A stretch of 44,064 bases of DNA. Source: an uncultured Bacteroidota bacterium. GTDB taxonomy: Bacteria > Bacteroidota > Bacteroidia > Flavobacteriales > BACL11. Below, in pieces: positions 9,067-16,866 of the stretch. A program made the position numbers and the translations under genes. The notes under the pieces were generated by a model that saw nothing but the letters and a program-made list of their open reading frames with translations, was not told the origin of the DNA and made no database searches. The stretch lies in assembly GCA_902627575.1 (NCBI GenBank), contig CACOJQ010000001.1:40001-84064 (forward strand). Direction: 5' to 3'. Positions within the stretch are counted from its first letter, which is position 1. Each line of letters opens with the position of its first letter.

Positions 9067-11026
9067 CAGTTCCTGTTTTCAAAAAAGGTCTCCCGTCTTC
9101 ACCAATAATATTGATTTGGTAGCTGTATGCTCCTTCAGGTGTAGCTTTGCCTTTAAATTTGCCGTCCCAAAATTTATTAATGTTGTTAGTTGAATAAACA
9201 ATTTCTCCCCATCTGTTTATTATAATCATTTTAAATGATTGTATTTTATTTCCAATTGTAACCAATAAATCATTATGTTCATCACCATTTGGGGTAAATG
9301 CAGAAGGTATAAAAAAATCAACTCTTGGGATATAATTAACAGTGACTAGATTTGAAATGCCAATACACCCATTTTCCGATTCAACAATTAGATATGTATT
9401 TATTGATGAGTCAACAATTAACTCCTTGTTTTCTGAAATATTATTTATAGAGTCTTCAACATTATACCACGAATAATAAGCATATGAACCTGCACTTAAT
9501 GTTATTTTTTCACCTGGATAAATTTCATAAAATGCTGGGTTAATATTTGGTTGAGGAAGAGGTAATAAATTTACCATAACATTACTTCCTATAATATCTG
9601 CTTCACAAAAATTTAAGTCATTGGCAAGAACCACATTATATTCTCCTCCTTCAAATGTAGATAAACTATAATTATTTGTATTGATATTATTAATCGTATT
9701 TGTTACGCTACCATTTGAATAAGTTAGATTCCAAGGTGTCAAGCCACTAAAACTAAAATTAATATTAGTTGTAGAGCCATCATTACATATATTTCCTCCT
9801 CCACTTATTGTTATATTTGGAGTTTCCTGCTGAGTAATAAGTATTTCATCAAAAACAGTACATCCATTATTATCTGACAAAGTGAGAGATACAACCCCTC
9901 CACCAGTTGTTAATTCTGAATTTGTTGATCCATCACTCCACAAATAGTTATATGGTGTTGAACCTCCATTTACATTTGGCGTAATGGTAATAGTAGTTTT
10001 GCATGGAATTTCTTCATCAGAACCTAATGACATTAATGGTGTCTCATTAACTTGAATGTTTTGTGTTTGAGTATTTGAGCATCCATTTAAATCTGTAAAG
10101 CTGTAAGAAATTAAATTGTTTCCAATATTTGATGATGATGGGGTAAAAATATTATTACTTATACCAGTACCTATATAATCACCTCCACTTGGTGTGGCAG
10201 TATTAAGATTCAGTGGTGGTTCATTAGTGCATATATCGTCAATTGTTGGAAAATTAATGTTTGGTAATGGGTTTATTGTGACTGCCAATAAAGATGTATC
10301 ATCAGGACATGTTATTGTTGTTCCAGGTGGAGGTGTACCTGGAACAATGTATGCATACGTCCCGCTATTATCCGTTGAAGGATTAAAGGTGTTATTTATC
10401 ACATTCCAATTATTGTCATACCAAATTCCGCCAGTACCAGGAGAACCATTTAATTGATTTACTAAATCAAATGTTGGGGCATCAGCACACACAGAATAAC
10501 CAGGATTTACATTGTCTTCTCCTGCATCTCCCAGTATACAACAATCTGTAGTACCAGTTCCACCAGTTTGTGAAAAATCGATATTACAATTTACATTTGA
10601 ATAATTTGTTATTAACAATATGTAAAATTGACCACTCACAGCGTTGGTTATATCACATGTTTCAACTGCTGCAATAGAATAGCTACAGTCTTCGACATAT
10701 GCAGCTGTTAAACTATCGCACATAGTGTTGGGATCGTTGAAAGGCCCCCAGCAAATAAAATCTATATCAACCAAAGGATTACTTTGCATTGTAATTGTAA
10801 TATTTCCTGGTTGATCTATTTGAAGATAGTAGAATGCTGGGTTAGGTTGTGTGCCTAAACAATCAAAAAACACATTAGCAGGAAAATTTCCAGTACTATT
10901 TACTGATGCGGGAAAATTTACTGTTGTTCCTGTACAAAATGGTTCAGCTCCAATACAATTACTTGATTGAGATAACAATGTATTGTTAAATACCATTGAT
11001 AATAATATTAAAATAACATTCTTCAT
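9050..11026 (-). CDS. Secreted protein with type B T9SS sorting domain
   Basis: Probable cell-surface or secreted protein exported by the type IX system. The start chosen is ATG 11024-11026, giving the signal peptide MKNVILILLSMVFNNTLLSQ; the longer frame overlaps acnB. The body contains Cys-rich N-terminal sequence and repeated Ig/SprB-like segments rich in Asn, Thr, Gly and Pro. The last 85 or so residues are a gliding-motility-associated (type B) C-terminal domain: FFIPSAFTPNGDEHNDLL, IINRWGEIVYST, FWDGKFKGKATPEGAYSY. About 658 residues in all. It begins 11 bases after acnB and may be co-transcribed. Its binding or structural role cannot be read from sequence. Confidence 0.88.
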   Translation of the reverse strand: MKNVILILLSMVFNNTLLSQSSNCIGAEPFCTGTTVNFPASVNSTGNFPANVFFDCLGTQPNPAFYYLQIDQPGNITITMQSNPLVDIDFICWGPFNDPNTMCDSLTAAYVEDCSYSIAAVETCDITNAVSGQFYILLITNYSNVNCNIDFSQTGGTGTTDCCILGDAGEDNVNPGYSVCADAPTFDLVNQLNGSPGTGGIWYDNNWNVINNTFNPSTDNSGTYAYIVPGTPPPGTTITCPDDTSLLAVTINPLPNINFPTIDDICTNEPPLNLNTATPSGGDYIGTGISNNIFTPSSSNIGNNLISYSFTDLNGCSNTQTQNIQVNETPLMSLGSDEEIPCKTTITITPNVNGGSTPYNYLWSDGSTNSELTTGGGVVSLTLSDNNGCTVFDEILITQQETPNITISGGGNICNDGSTTNINFSFSGLTPWNLTYSNGSVTNTINNINTNNYSLSTFEGGEYNVVLANDLNFCEADIIGSNVMVNLLPLPQPNINPAFYEIYPGEKITLSAGSYAYYSWYNVEDSINNISENKELIVDSSINTYLIVESENGCIGISNLVTVNYIPRVDFFIPSAFTPNGDEHNDLLVTIGNKIQSFKMIIINRWGEIVYSTNNINKFWDGKFKGKATPEGAYSYQINIIGEDGRPFLKTGTVNVLY

Positions 11027-11037
11027 GTATCTATTTT

Positions 11038-13812
11038 TTAAGCACATAATTTTTCTTTTGGCGGAGAAAATTTAGTAAGGTTCACACCAACTATAGCGTT
11101 TTCATATTCTAACATATTTGGAATTCTACCTAGTATTGCTGAAAGTACAACTACTGGAGTTGAGGCTAGTAATGATTCCCCTTTTTTTCTATCTGCGTCA
11201 GCTACAACACGACCTTTAAATAAACGTGTTGAAGTTGCCATTACTGTATCTCCTTTTTCGGCTTTTTCTTGATTTCCCATACAAAGATTACATCCAGGTC
11301 TTTCTAAATACATCATGTTCTTATATTCTGTTCTAGCTGTGTTCTTTGGATTTTTATCATCAAATTCAAATCCAGAGTACTTTTGTAATATTTTCCAGTC
11401 GCCCTCATTTTTTAGTTCTTCAATTATATTGTAAGTGGGTGCTGTTACAACTAACGGTGCGTTAAACTTTACTTCGCCATCTTTTTCTTCTAAATTTCTT
11501 AGCATTTGTGCCACTATTTTTAAGTCTCCTTTGTGAACCATACATGAACCTACAAAACCAAGATCTACTTTTTTGGAACCTTTGTAAAACGATAGTGGTC
11601 TTATTGTATCATGAGTATATCTTTTAGAAACATCTTCATTGTTTACATCAGGATCGGCAATCATAGGTTGAGCTATCAAATCTAAGTCAACTTCAAATTC
11701 AGCAAAATATTTAGCATTGGAGTCTGGTTGCAAAGCTGTTTTTTTGCCAATTTTAATTTCTAAAATTCTTTCATTTGCTTTATCAATAAGCCCTTGTAAA
11801 ACTTTTTTGCTGTTATCCATTCCTCTATTTATCATATTTTGTATTCTGTTTTTAGCAATCTCCAGTGATTCTATTAGAATTTTATCCTCTGAAATACAAA
11901 TAGAGGCTTTTGCTTTCATTTCTGCAGTCCAGTCAGTAAATGTAAATGCTTGATCAGATGGAAGAGTACCTATATGAACTTCAATTATTCTTCCTTGAAA
12001 AACATTTTCACCATCAAATCTGTCTAGCATTTGTGATTGTGTAGCATGTACAACATCACGAAAATCCATGTAATCACGCATTTTTCCTTTAAATGTAACT
12101 TTAACGGACTCGGGAATGGGCATTGACACTTCTCCTGTAGCAAGAGCCAGTGCAACAGTTCCAGAGTCGGCCCCAAATGCTACACCTTTAGACATTCTTG
12201 TGTGTGAGTCACCACCAATAATTATAGACCAATCATCAACTGTTAGGTCGTTTAGAACTTTATGAATTACGTCAGTCATGGAATGATACTTTCCTTTAGG
12301 ATCTCTTGCTGTAATTAAACCAAAATCGTTCATAAATTTCATCAGTTTTGGTATGTTTTCTTGTGATTTAATATCCCAAACTGATGCTGTATGACAACCG
12401 GACTGATATGCTCCTGTTATGGAAGGGGCAATTTTAGTAGCAGCCATAGATTCCAATTCTTGAGCTGTCATTAGTCCTGTCGTGTCTTGAGAACCAACAA
12501 TATTAACTTTAACTCTAACATCAGAACCAGCATGCAATATTTTTTCTTTGTTTATTACTACAGCATTTTTGTTAAATATTTTTTCTACAGCAGTTAATCC
12601 TTGGTTAATATGAGAAACCTCCTTTGATGATGCAAACACTGGTTTGATGTCAGTTTTTAATATTTTTGAAGCAATTAATTGTAGCTTTTTTCCAAACACT
12701 ACAGCATATGAGCCTCCAGCCTTCATAAACTCTATTTTCTGATCGGTAAATGAATTAGAAATATCGCAAACTTCTTTTTTGCCACTATATAATTTTTTAT
12801 TTTTTGTATTAATAGTTAGAGTTGTACCTGTTTTTACAGAAAATACTTCTTCTAGTAATGGGTTGCCTTCATTATCTAAAATATTTTCGCCATTTTTATT
12901 TTTTTTCTTTTTCCAATTTTTTAAATCAATGCCTATACCTCCTGTCACACTAACTGTCGTAAGGAATATTGGAGATATTCCATTAGTACCAGCAACTATT
13001 GGAGCAATATTAACAAATGGAACATATGGACTTGCTTGTTTACCGATCCATAAAGCAACATTGTTAACACCTGACATTCTTGATGACCCTACTCCCATAG
13101 TTCCTTTTTCAGCAACTAGCATTATTCTTTTATCGGGGTATTTTTTTTGCAGTTTTATAAGTTCTAATTGTTGTTTGGTGTTGTGGTCAAACATTGATTT
13201 TCCATGTAGCTCTCTATCTGATCTTGAATGAGCATCACTTCCTGGTGAGAGCAGATCAGTTGAAATATCACCAACCCCTGCAACATATGTAACAACTTCT
13301 ATTTCTTCATCAAGTTCGCTTAGTGATGTGAAAAATTCAGCATTTGCATAGCTAACTATAATATCTTTAGCAATTGTATTACCGTTTTCGTATGCTTTTT
13401 TTAAGCGGTTAATATCATCTTCATATAAAAAAACTTGTGTCTTTAAAATACTTGCAGATTTTTTTGCAATTTTATTATCTTTATTTAAAGCTAAATCTAT
13501 AAGAACTTCAATTGAAGGGCCTCCTTTCATGTGTGATAGTAATTCAAAAGCAAAGTTTTCATTTATTTCGTCAATAGAATATTTTTTAAGTATTATGTCA
13601 TATAAAAATTTAGCTTTTGTTTTTGCGGCGCTTGTAGTTCCAGGTAAAACATTGTAAATAAAAAATTTGATAGAATCTTCTCTGTATTTATGATTACTAT
13701 CTAAAATTTGATCAATAATAGTTGTGAGTAGATCCGAACTTTCTATTGGCTTTGGATTTAGACCTTGTTTTTTTCTTTCTTGAATTTCTTTTATGTAGTT
13801 TTCATATATCAT
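11038..13812 (-). CDS. acnB: Aconitate hydratase B (2-methylisocitrate dehydratase type)
   Basis: Interconverts citrate and isocitrate in the TCA cycle; AcnB proteins can also act on 2-methylisocitrate. The HEAT-like N-terminal domain typical of AcnB is present (about residues 1-160). The conserved stretch IIGGDSHTRMSKGVAFGADS follows later. The [4Fe-4S] ligands are visible as Cys in VGSCMVHKGD and the CxxC of ERPGCNLCMGNQ. I start at ATG 13810-13812: MIYENYIKEIQERKKQGL then aligns with the N-terminus of other AcnB proteins, and a -7 box at 13834-13841 would otherwise overlap or abut the longer starts (13836, 13827). Length is then 924, longer than E. coli AcnB (865). Confidence 0.94.
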   Translation of the reverse strand: MIYENYIKEIQERKKQGLNPKPIESSDLLTTIIDQILDSNHKYREDSIKFFIYNVLPGTTSAAKTKAKFLYDIILKKYSIDEINENFAFELLSHMKGGPSIEVLIDLALNKDNKIAKKSASILKTQVFLYEDDINRLKKAYENGNTIAKDIIVSYANAEFFTSLSELDEEIEVVTYVAGVGDISTDLLSPGSDAHSRSDRELHGKSMFDHNTKQQLELIKLQKKYPDKRIMLVAEKGTMGVGSSRMSGVNNVALWIGKQASPYVPFVNIAPIVAGTNGISPIFLTTVSVTGGIGIDLKNWKKKKNKNGENILDNEGNPLLEEVFSVKTGTTLTINTKNKKLYSGKKEVCDISNSFTDQKIEFMKAGGSYAVVFGKKLQLIASKILKTDIKPVFASSKEVSHINQGLTAVEKIFNKNAVVINKEKILHAGSDVRVKVNIVGSQDTTGLMTAQELESMAATKIAPSITGAYQSGCHTASVWDIKSQENIPKLMKFMNDFGLITARDPKGKYHSMTDVIHKVLNDLTVDDWSIIIGGDSHTRMSKGVAFGADSGTVALALATGEVSMPIPESVKVTFKGKMRDYMDFRDVVHATQSQMLDRFDGENVFQGRIIEVHIGTLPSDQAFTFTDWTAEMKAKASICISEDKILIESLEIAKNRIQNMINRGMDNSKKVLQGLIDKANERILEIKIGKKTALQPDSNAKYFAEFEVDLDLIAQPMIADPDVNNEDVSKRYTHDTIRPLSFYKGSKKVDLGFVGSCMVHKGDLKIVAQMLRNLEEKDGEVKFNAPLVVTAPTYNIIEELKNEGDWKILQKYSGFEFDDKNPKNTARTEYKNMMYLERPGCNLCMGNQEKAEKGDTVMATSTRLFKGRVVADADRKKGESLLASTPVVVLSAILGRIPNMLEYENAIVGVNLTKFSPPKEKLCA

Positions 13813-13833
13813 TAGCTCCGTATCCATTGTCAA

Positions 13834-13841
13834 CAAAAATA
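13834..13841 (-). promoter_or_regulatory. Putative acnB -7 box (TATTTTTG)
   Basis: TATTTTTG on the minus strand lies 21 bases before the ATG at 13812, the spacing seen for other genes here. No clear -33 TTG. It argues against start codons at 13836 and 13827. Confidence 0.45.
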
Positions 13842-13918
13842 AGAAATTTACTAAATTAAAAAAAGTTAAAGAAAGAGTGATTTGAAAAAAATCAGAAACA
13901 ATTAAATTGTAAAATCAA

Positions 13919-14362
13919 TTATTTTGCTACAACTTTAAATGGGATAGTTGTACTAACAGATCTATTTATTCTGATTTCAGCTTCATAATCACCAAGCATT
14001 TTGATTTTAGGAAGTTTTATAAACTTAGCGTTTATTTCAATCCCTTCATTAGAAATAACTTCGATTAATTGAGAAGCTTTGATAGATCCAAAAAGTTTAG
14101 TGCCATCTTCAGAAACATTGGCTTTAATTGAAATGTTTAACTTGGACAACTTGTCAACAATTTTATTTGCTTCTTCGATTTGCCCTTTTTCTTTCTTTGC
14201 TTGTTGATTTAATTTTTCTTGTAATGATTTTTTTGCAGATTCAGTAGCTAAAATTGCTAAACCCTTAGGAAATAGAAAGTTTCGTGCATATCCATTTTTT
14301 ACAGTTATAATTTCATTACAAAAACCTAATTTTTCTACGTCTTGTGTTAATATAATTTCCAT
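13919..14362 (-). CDS. rplI: 50S ribosomal protein L9
   Basis: Binds 23S rRNA near the L1 stalk base and limits frameshifting. The N-terminal rRNA-binding domain begins MEIILTQDVEKLG and continues NGYARNFLFPKGLA, followed by the long connecting helix (residues about 45-75, Lys/Glu rich) and the C-terminal domain with VSEDGTKLFGSI. Length 147 is normal. It is the last gene of the rpsF-rpsR-rplI set, 4 bases after rpsR. Confidence 0.97.
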   Translation of the reverse strand: MEIILTQDVEKLGFCNEIITVKNGYARNFLFPKGLAILATESAKKSLQEKLNQQAKKEKGQIEEANKIVDKLSKLNISIKANVSEDGTKLFGSIKASQLIEVISNEGIEINAKFIKLPKIKMLGDYEAEIRINRSVSTTIPFKVVAK

Positions 14363-14366
14363 AGAT

Positions 14367-14630
14367 TTATTTTAAATTATCAGCTACATACGGAAGCAAG
14401 GCAATTTGTCTAGCTCTTTTGACAGCTACAGCTAGTTTTCTCTGAAATTTTAGAGAATTACCAGTTATTCTTCTTGGCAATATTTTACCTTGGTCATTTA
14501 AAAATCGCATAAGAAACTCTGGATCTTTGTAGTCGATATATTTGATACCCATCTTTTTGAAGCGACAGTACTTATCATTAGTTTTAATTTCAATATCAAC
14601 TGGATTTAAATACTTTACATCAGTAGCCAT
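14367..14630 (-). CDS. rpsR: 30S ribosomal protein S18
   Basis: Small-subunit platform protein that pairs with S6. [26 protein letters not shown] and the Lys/Arg-rich [22 protein letters not shown] are diagnostic. It lacks the Cys motif of zinc-type S18. Length 87. Two bases separate it from rpsF and four from rplI. In Bacteroidota, S18 together with S6 and S21 is known to help hide the anti-Shine-Dalgarno end of 16S rRNA, which agrees with the lack of SD sequences in this window. Confidence 0.97.
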   Translation of the reverse strand: MATDVKYLNPVDIEIKTNDKYCRFKKMGIKYIDYKDPEFLMRFLNDQGKILPRRITGNSLKFQRKLAVAVKRARQIALLPYVADNLK

Positions 14631-14632
14631 TT

Positions 14633-14977
14633 TTATGCTTTTTTGTTATTATTTAGTTTATTTTTTCTTTTTTCAGCGTATTCCATAGCAAACTTTTCTA
14701 GCTTTATAGTTTGCCATCTAATAACTCTTTCATCTCTCTTGAACTCAATTTCAAGATCATTAATTAATTTGCCTTCGGATGTAAACTCTAAAAGATAATA
14801 AAATCCAGTTTTTTTCTTTTGAATTGTGTATTTGAGTTTTTTTAATCCCCAATTTTCTTGATGGGAAACAGTTCCTTTATTTGTTTTTATGAAAGAAACA
14901 AACTTGTTGACTGTTTCCTTTATCTGTTCTTCAGATAAAACGGGATTCATAATGAAAACAGTTTCGTAATTATTCAT
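14633..14977 (-). CDS. rpsF: 30S ribosomal protein S6
   Basis: Partner of S18 on the platform of the small subunit. [19 protein letters not shown], the [23 protein letters not shown] strand-helix core and the conserved [12 protein letters not shown] mark the family. Length 114 with a basic C-terminal tail ([15 protein letters not shown]). First gene of the S6-S18-L9 operon; unlike in many bacteria there is no priB or ssb between rpsF and rpsR. It diverges from dnaX, with 162 bases between the start codons. Confidence 0.97.
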   Translation of the reverse strand: MNNYETVFIMNPVLSEEQIKETVNKFVSFIKTNKGTVSHQENWGLKKLKYTIQKKKTGFYYLLEFTSEGKLINDLEIEFKRDERVIRWQTIKLEKFAMEYAEKRKNKLNNNKKA

Positions 14978-15017
14978 ATTGCTAGTATCATTTAAATATT
15001 AATTATTTAATGGGCCG

Positions 15018-15025
15018 CAAATTTA
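15018..15025 (-). promoter_or_regulatory. Putative rpsF operon -7 box (TAAATTTG)
   Basis: TAAATTTG on the minus strand fits TAnnTTTG and lies 40 bases before the rpsF ATG. The only upstream TTG on that strand (15037-15039) is too close for a normal -33, so the call rests on the -7 box alone. Confidence 0.4.
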
Positions 15026-15095
15026 ATAAAAACATTCAATCTTTTAATAAATAGTTGCTTTTTTTAATTTGATATATAATTTTATATGATTTTTG

Positions 15096-15133
15096 TAATT
15101 AATAATTAGCTTTGTAATCGTAATTATTAATTA
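15096..15133. repeat. 13-bp perfect inverted repeat upstream of dnaX
   Basis: TAATTAATAATTA (15096-15108) and its exact reverse complement TAATTATTAATTA (15121-15133) flank a 12-base spacer and end 6 bases before the dnaX ATG. The spacer starts with the last part of a -7 box (TAGCTTTG). It may be an operator or, if transcribed whole, a hairpin; all pairs are A-T. Confidence 0.6.
15107..15114 (+). promoter_or_regulatory. Putative dnaX -7 box (TAGCTTTG)
   Basis: TAGCTTTG fits TAnnTTTG and lies 25 bases before the dnaX ATG, at the centre of the inverted repeat 15096-15133. No -33 TTG at normal spacing is seen. Confidence 0.45.
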
Positions 15134-15139
15134 TTTTAT

Positions 15140-16807
15140 ATGAGTAATTTTATTGTTTCTGCAAGAAAATATAGGCCAACTTCTTTTCAAGCTGTTGTAG
15201 GACAAAAGTCAATTACATCAATTCTTCAAAAATCAATTGAATCTAATCAATTAGCCCAATCTTATTTGTTTTGTGGTCCTCGAGGAGTGGGAAAAACAAC
15301 TTGTGCACGTATTTTTGCAAAAGAAATTAATAAATTTACTAACGATGCTGATCTAGAAAATTTTTCATTTAATATTTTTGAATTGGATGCAGCATCTAAT
15401 AATTCTGTTGAAGATATAAGAAATTTAACTGACCAAGTAAGAGTTCCTCCTCAGGTTGGGAAATATAAGGTGTATATTATTGATGAAGTTCATATGTTGT
15501 CTCAGTCTGCATTCAATGCTTTTTTAAAGACTCTTGAAGAACCACCAAAGCATGCTAAATTCATACTAGCTACAACCGAAAAACATAAAATAATCCCTAC
15601 AATCCTTTCAAGGTGTCAAATTTTTGATTTCAAAAGAATAGGAGACAGCGATATTGTGGATTACTTAAGTTTTGTAGCCAAAGAGGAAAATATAGAAGTT
15701 GATCAAGAGTCTCTAAGATTAATTGCTCAAAAATCAGATGGAGCATTACGAGATTCATTATCTTTATTTGATAGGCTATGTAATTGGACAGAAAAAACAC
15801 TTTTTTTTAAACGAGTCGTCAAACTTTTAAATGTATTAGACTACGAATATTATTTTAAATTAACTGAAAATTTGATAACGGATGATTTCCATGAGGTATT
15901 AAGTATATTTAATGAAATTATTGAAAATGGATATGATGGCCAAGAGTTTGTTGTTGGTTTAGCAAAGCATTTTAGAGATTTGTTGGTTTCTAAAGATACT
16001 AAAACTCTTAATTTGTTAGATTTAGGCGATGAATTACAAAAAAGATATTTATCTCAATCTAAACTATGTAGTGTAGATTTTTTATTGTCTAGTTTAAACA
16101 TTTGCAGTGATGTTGATGTCAACTATAAAAATTCAAGTAATCAAAGGCTATTAGTTGAATTAATGCTGTTGAGGATATTCTCCGTTAACGAAACATACCA
16201 TAAAAAAAAAACTCTAACTACTAAAAAAAGAGTAGTTGAAGACAATGATACAAAATTAGAAAAAACTAATAGTTTAATTTCACCGAACGACTTAAAAGTA
16301 GAGTTGGAGCAAAATAGCTCTAACGTTAGTATTGATCTAAATTCTATTAAAAAACCATCTACAATTTTAATTAACTCAAGTGAACAAAAAAAAGAACAAA
16401 TTGAAAAAATCTCTGACAACGTCCTAGCTTCAAAAACTGAAGATTTTTCTGAAGTAGAAATGTTAGATAAATGGGTCGAACTAATCAAGTATTTTAAAAA
16501 ATTAGGTAAATCGAATGTTGCACTTGCATTGGAGATTAATAGTCCTAAACTATTTCCAGAAAAAAATATACATATATATTTGAGTAATGCCGCACAGCGA
16601 GAAATAATTTTAGATGAAAAGCATAATATTTTAGATTTTTTAAGAAAAAACCTTAAAAATAAAACTATTGAAATAACTTTAGAGATATTAAAGAATGTTC
16701 AAAAAAAAACACCCTACACAAATAAAGATAAATTTAATAAAATGGTGGAGACAAATAAATATTTGGAAAATTTAAAGCAAAAACTTTCTTTAGACACTGA
16801 TTACTAA
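15140..16807 (+). CDS. dnaX: DNA polymerase III gamma/tau subunit
   Basis: ATPase of the clamp loader, which links the polymerase cores at the fork. Walker A is GPRGVGKT at residues 46-53, Walker B/DExH is YIIDEVHML, and sensor 1 is in LATTEKHKIIPTILSRCQIF. The zinc-binding Cys cluster that usually sits between Walker A and FELDAASNNSVEDIR is absent: the short stretch there (KFTNDADLENFSFN) has no Cys. Residues about 365-440 are a charged linker, and about 445-540 form the tau-type C-terminal domain, so a full tau is encoded. Length 555. It is followed at 58 bases by the M16 peptidase gene. No slippage site was verified. Confidence 0.95.
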   Translation: MSNFIVSARKYRPTSFQAVVGQKSITSILQKSIESNQLAQSYLFCGPRGVGKTTCARIFAKEINKFTNDADLENFSFNIFELDAASNNSVEDIRNLTDQVRVPPQVGKYKVYIIDEVHMLSQSAFNAFLKTLEEPPKHAKFILATTEKHKIIPTILSRCQIFDFKRIGDSDIVDYLSFVAKEENIEVDQESLRLIAQKSDGALRDSLSLFDRLCNWTEKTLFFKRVVKLLNVLDYEYYFKLTENLITDDFHEVLSIFNEIIENGYDGQEFVVGLAKHFRDLLVSKDTKTLNLLDLGDELQKRYLSQSKLCSVDFLLSSLNICSDVDVNYKNSSNQRLLVELMLLRIFSVNETYHKKKTLTTKKRVVEDNDTKLEKTNSLISPNDLKVELEQNSSNVSIDLNSIKKPSTILINSSEQKKEQIEKISDNVLASKTEDFSEVEMLDKWVELIKYFKKLGKSNVALALEINSPKLFPEKNIHIYLSNAAQREIILDEKHNILDFLRKNLKNKTIEITLEILKNVQKKTPYTNKDKFNKMVETNKYLENLKQKLSLDTDY

Positions 16808-16849
16808 TTAGATAGATTTAACTGTTTTTATATTAAATATGTTAGATTA

Positions 16850-16866
16850 AAAATATGATGATTAAT
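16850..16866 (+). repeat. 17-base start-region repeat, copy 1
   Basis: AAAATATGATGATTAAT occurs here and again at 19690-19706. In this copy the ATG codons open a four-codon frame (MMIN) that stops at TGA 16867-16869, overlapping the TTG start of the M16 gene. In the second copy the same bases are the real start of icd. Confidence 0.7.

Noticed and set aside
12779..13231. 150-codon plus-strand frame inside acnB
   Set aside because: It lies wholly antisense to conserved AcnB sequence, with no homology or start signal. The same reasoning applies to the other antisense frames inside conserved genes.
13898..13910. 5-bp hairpin (ACAAT / ATTGT) downstream of rplI as a terminator
   Set aside because: Nearly all A-T pairs and separated from the T-run by several bases; not distinguishable from background in this AT-rich sequence.
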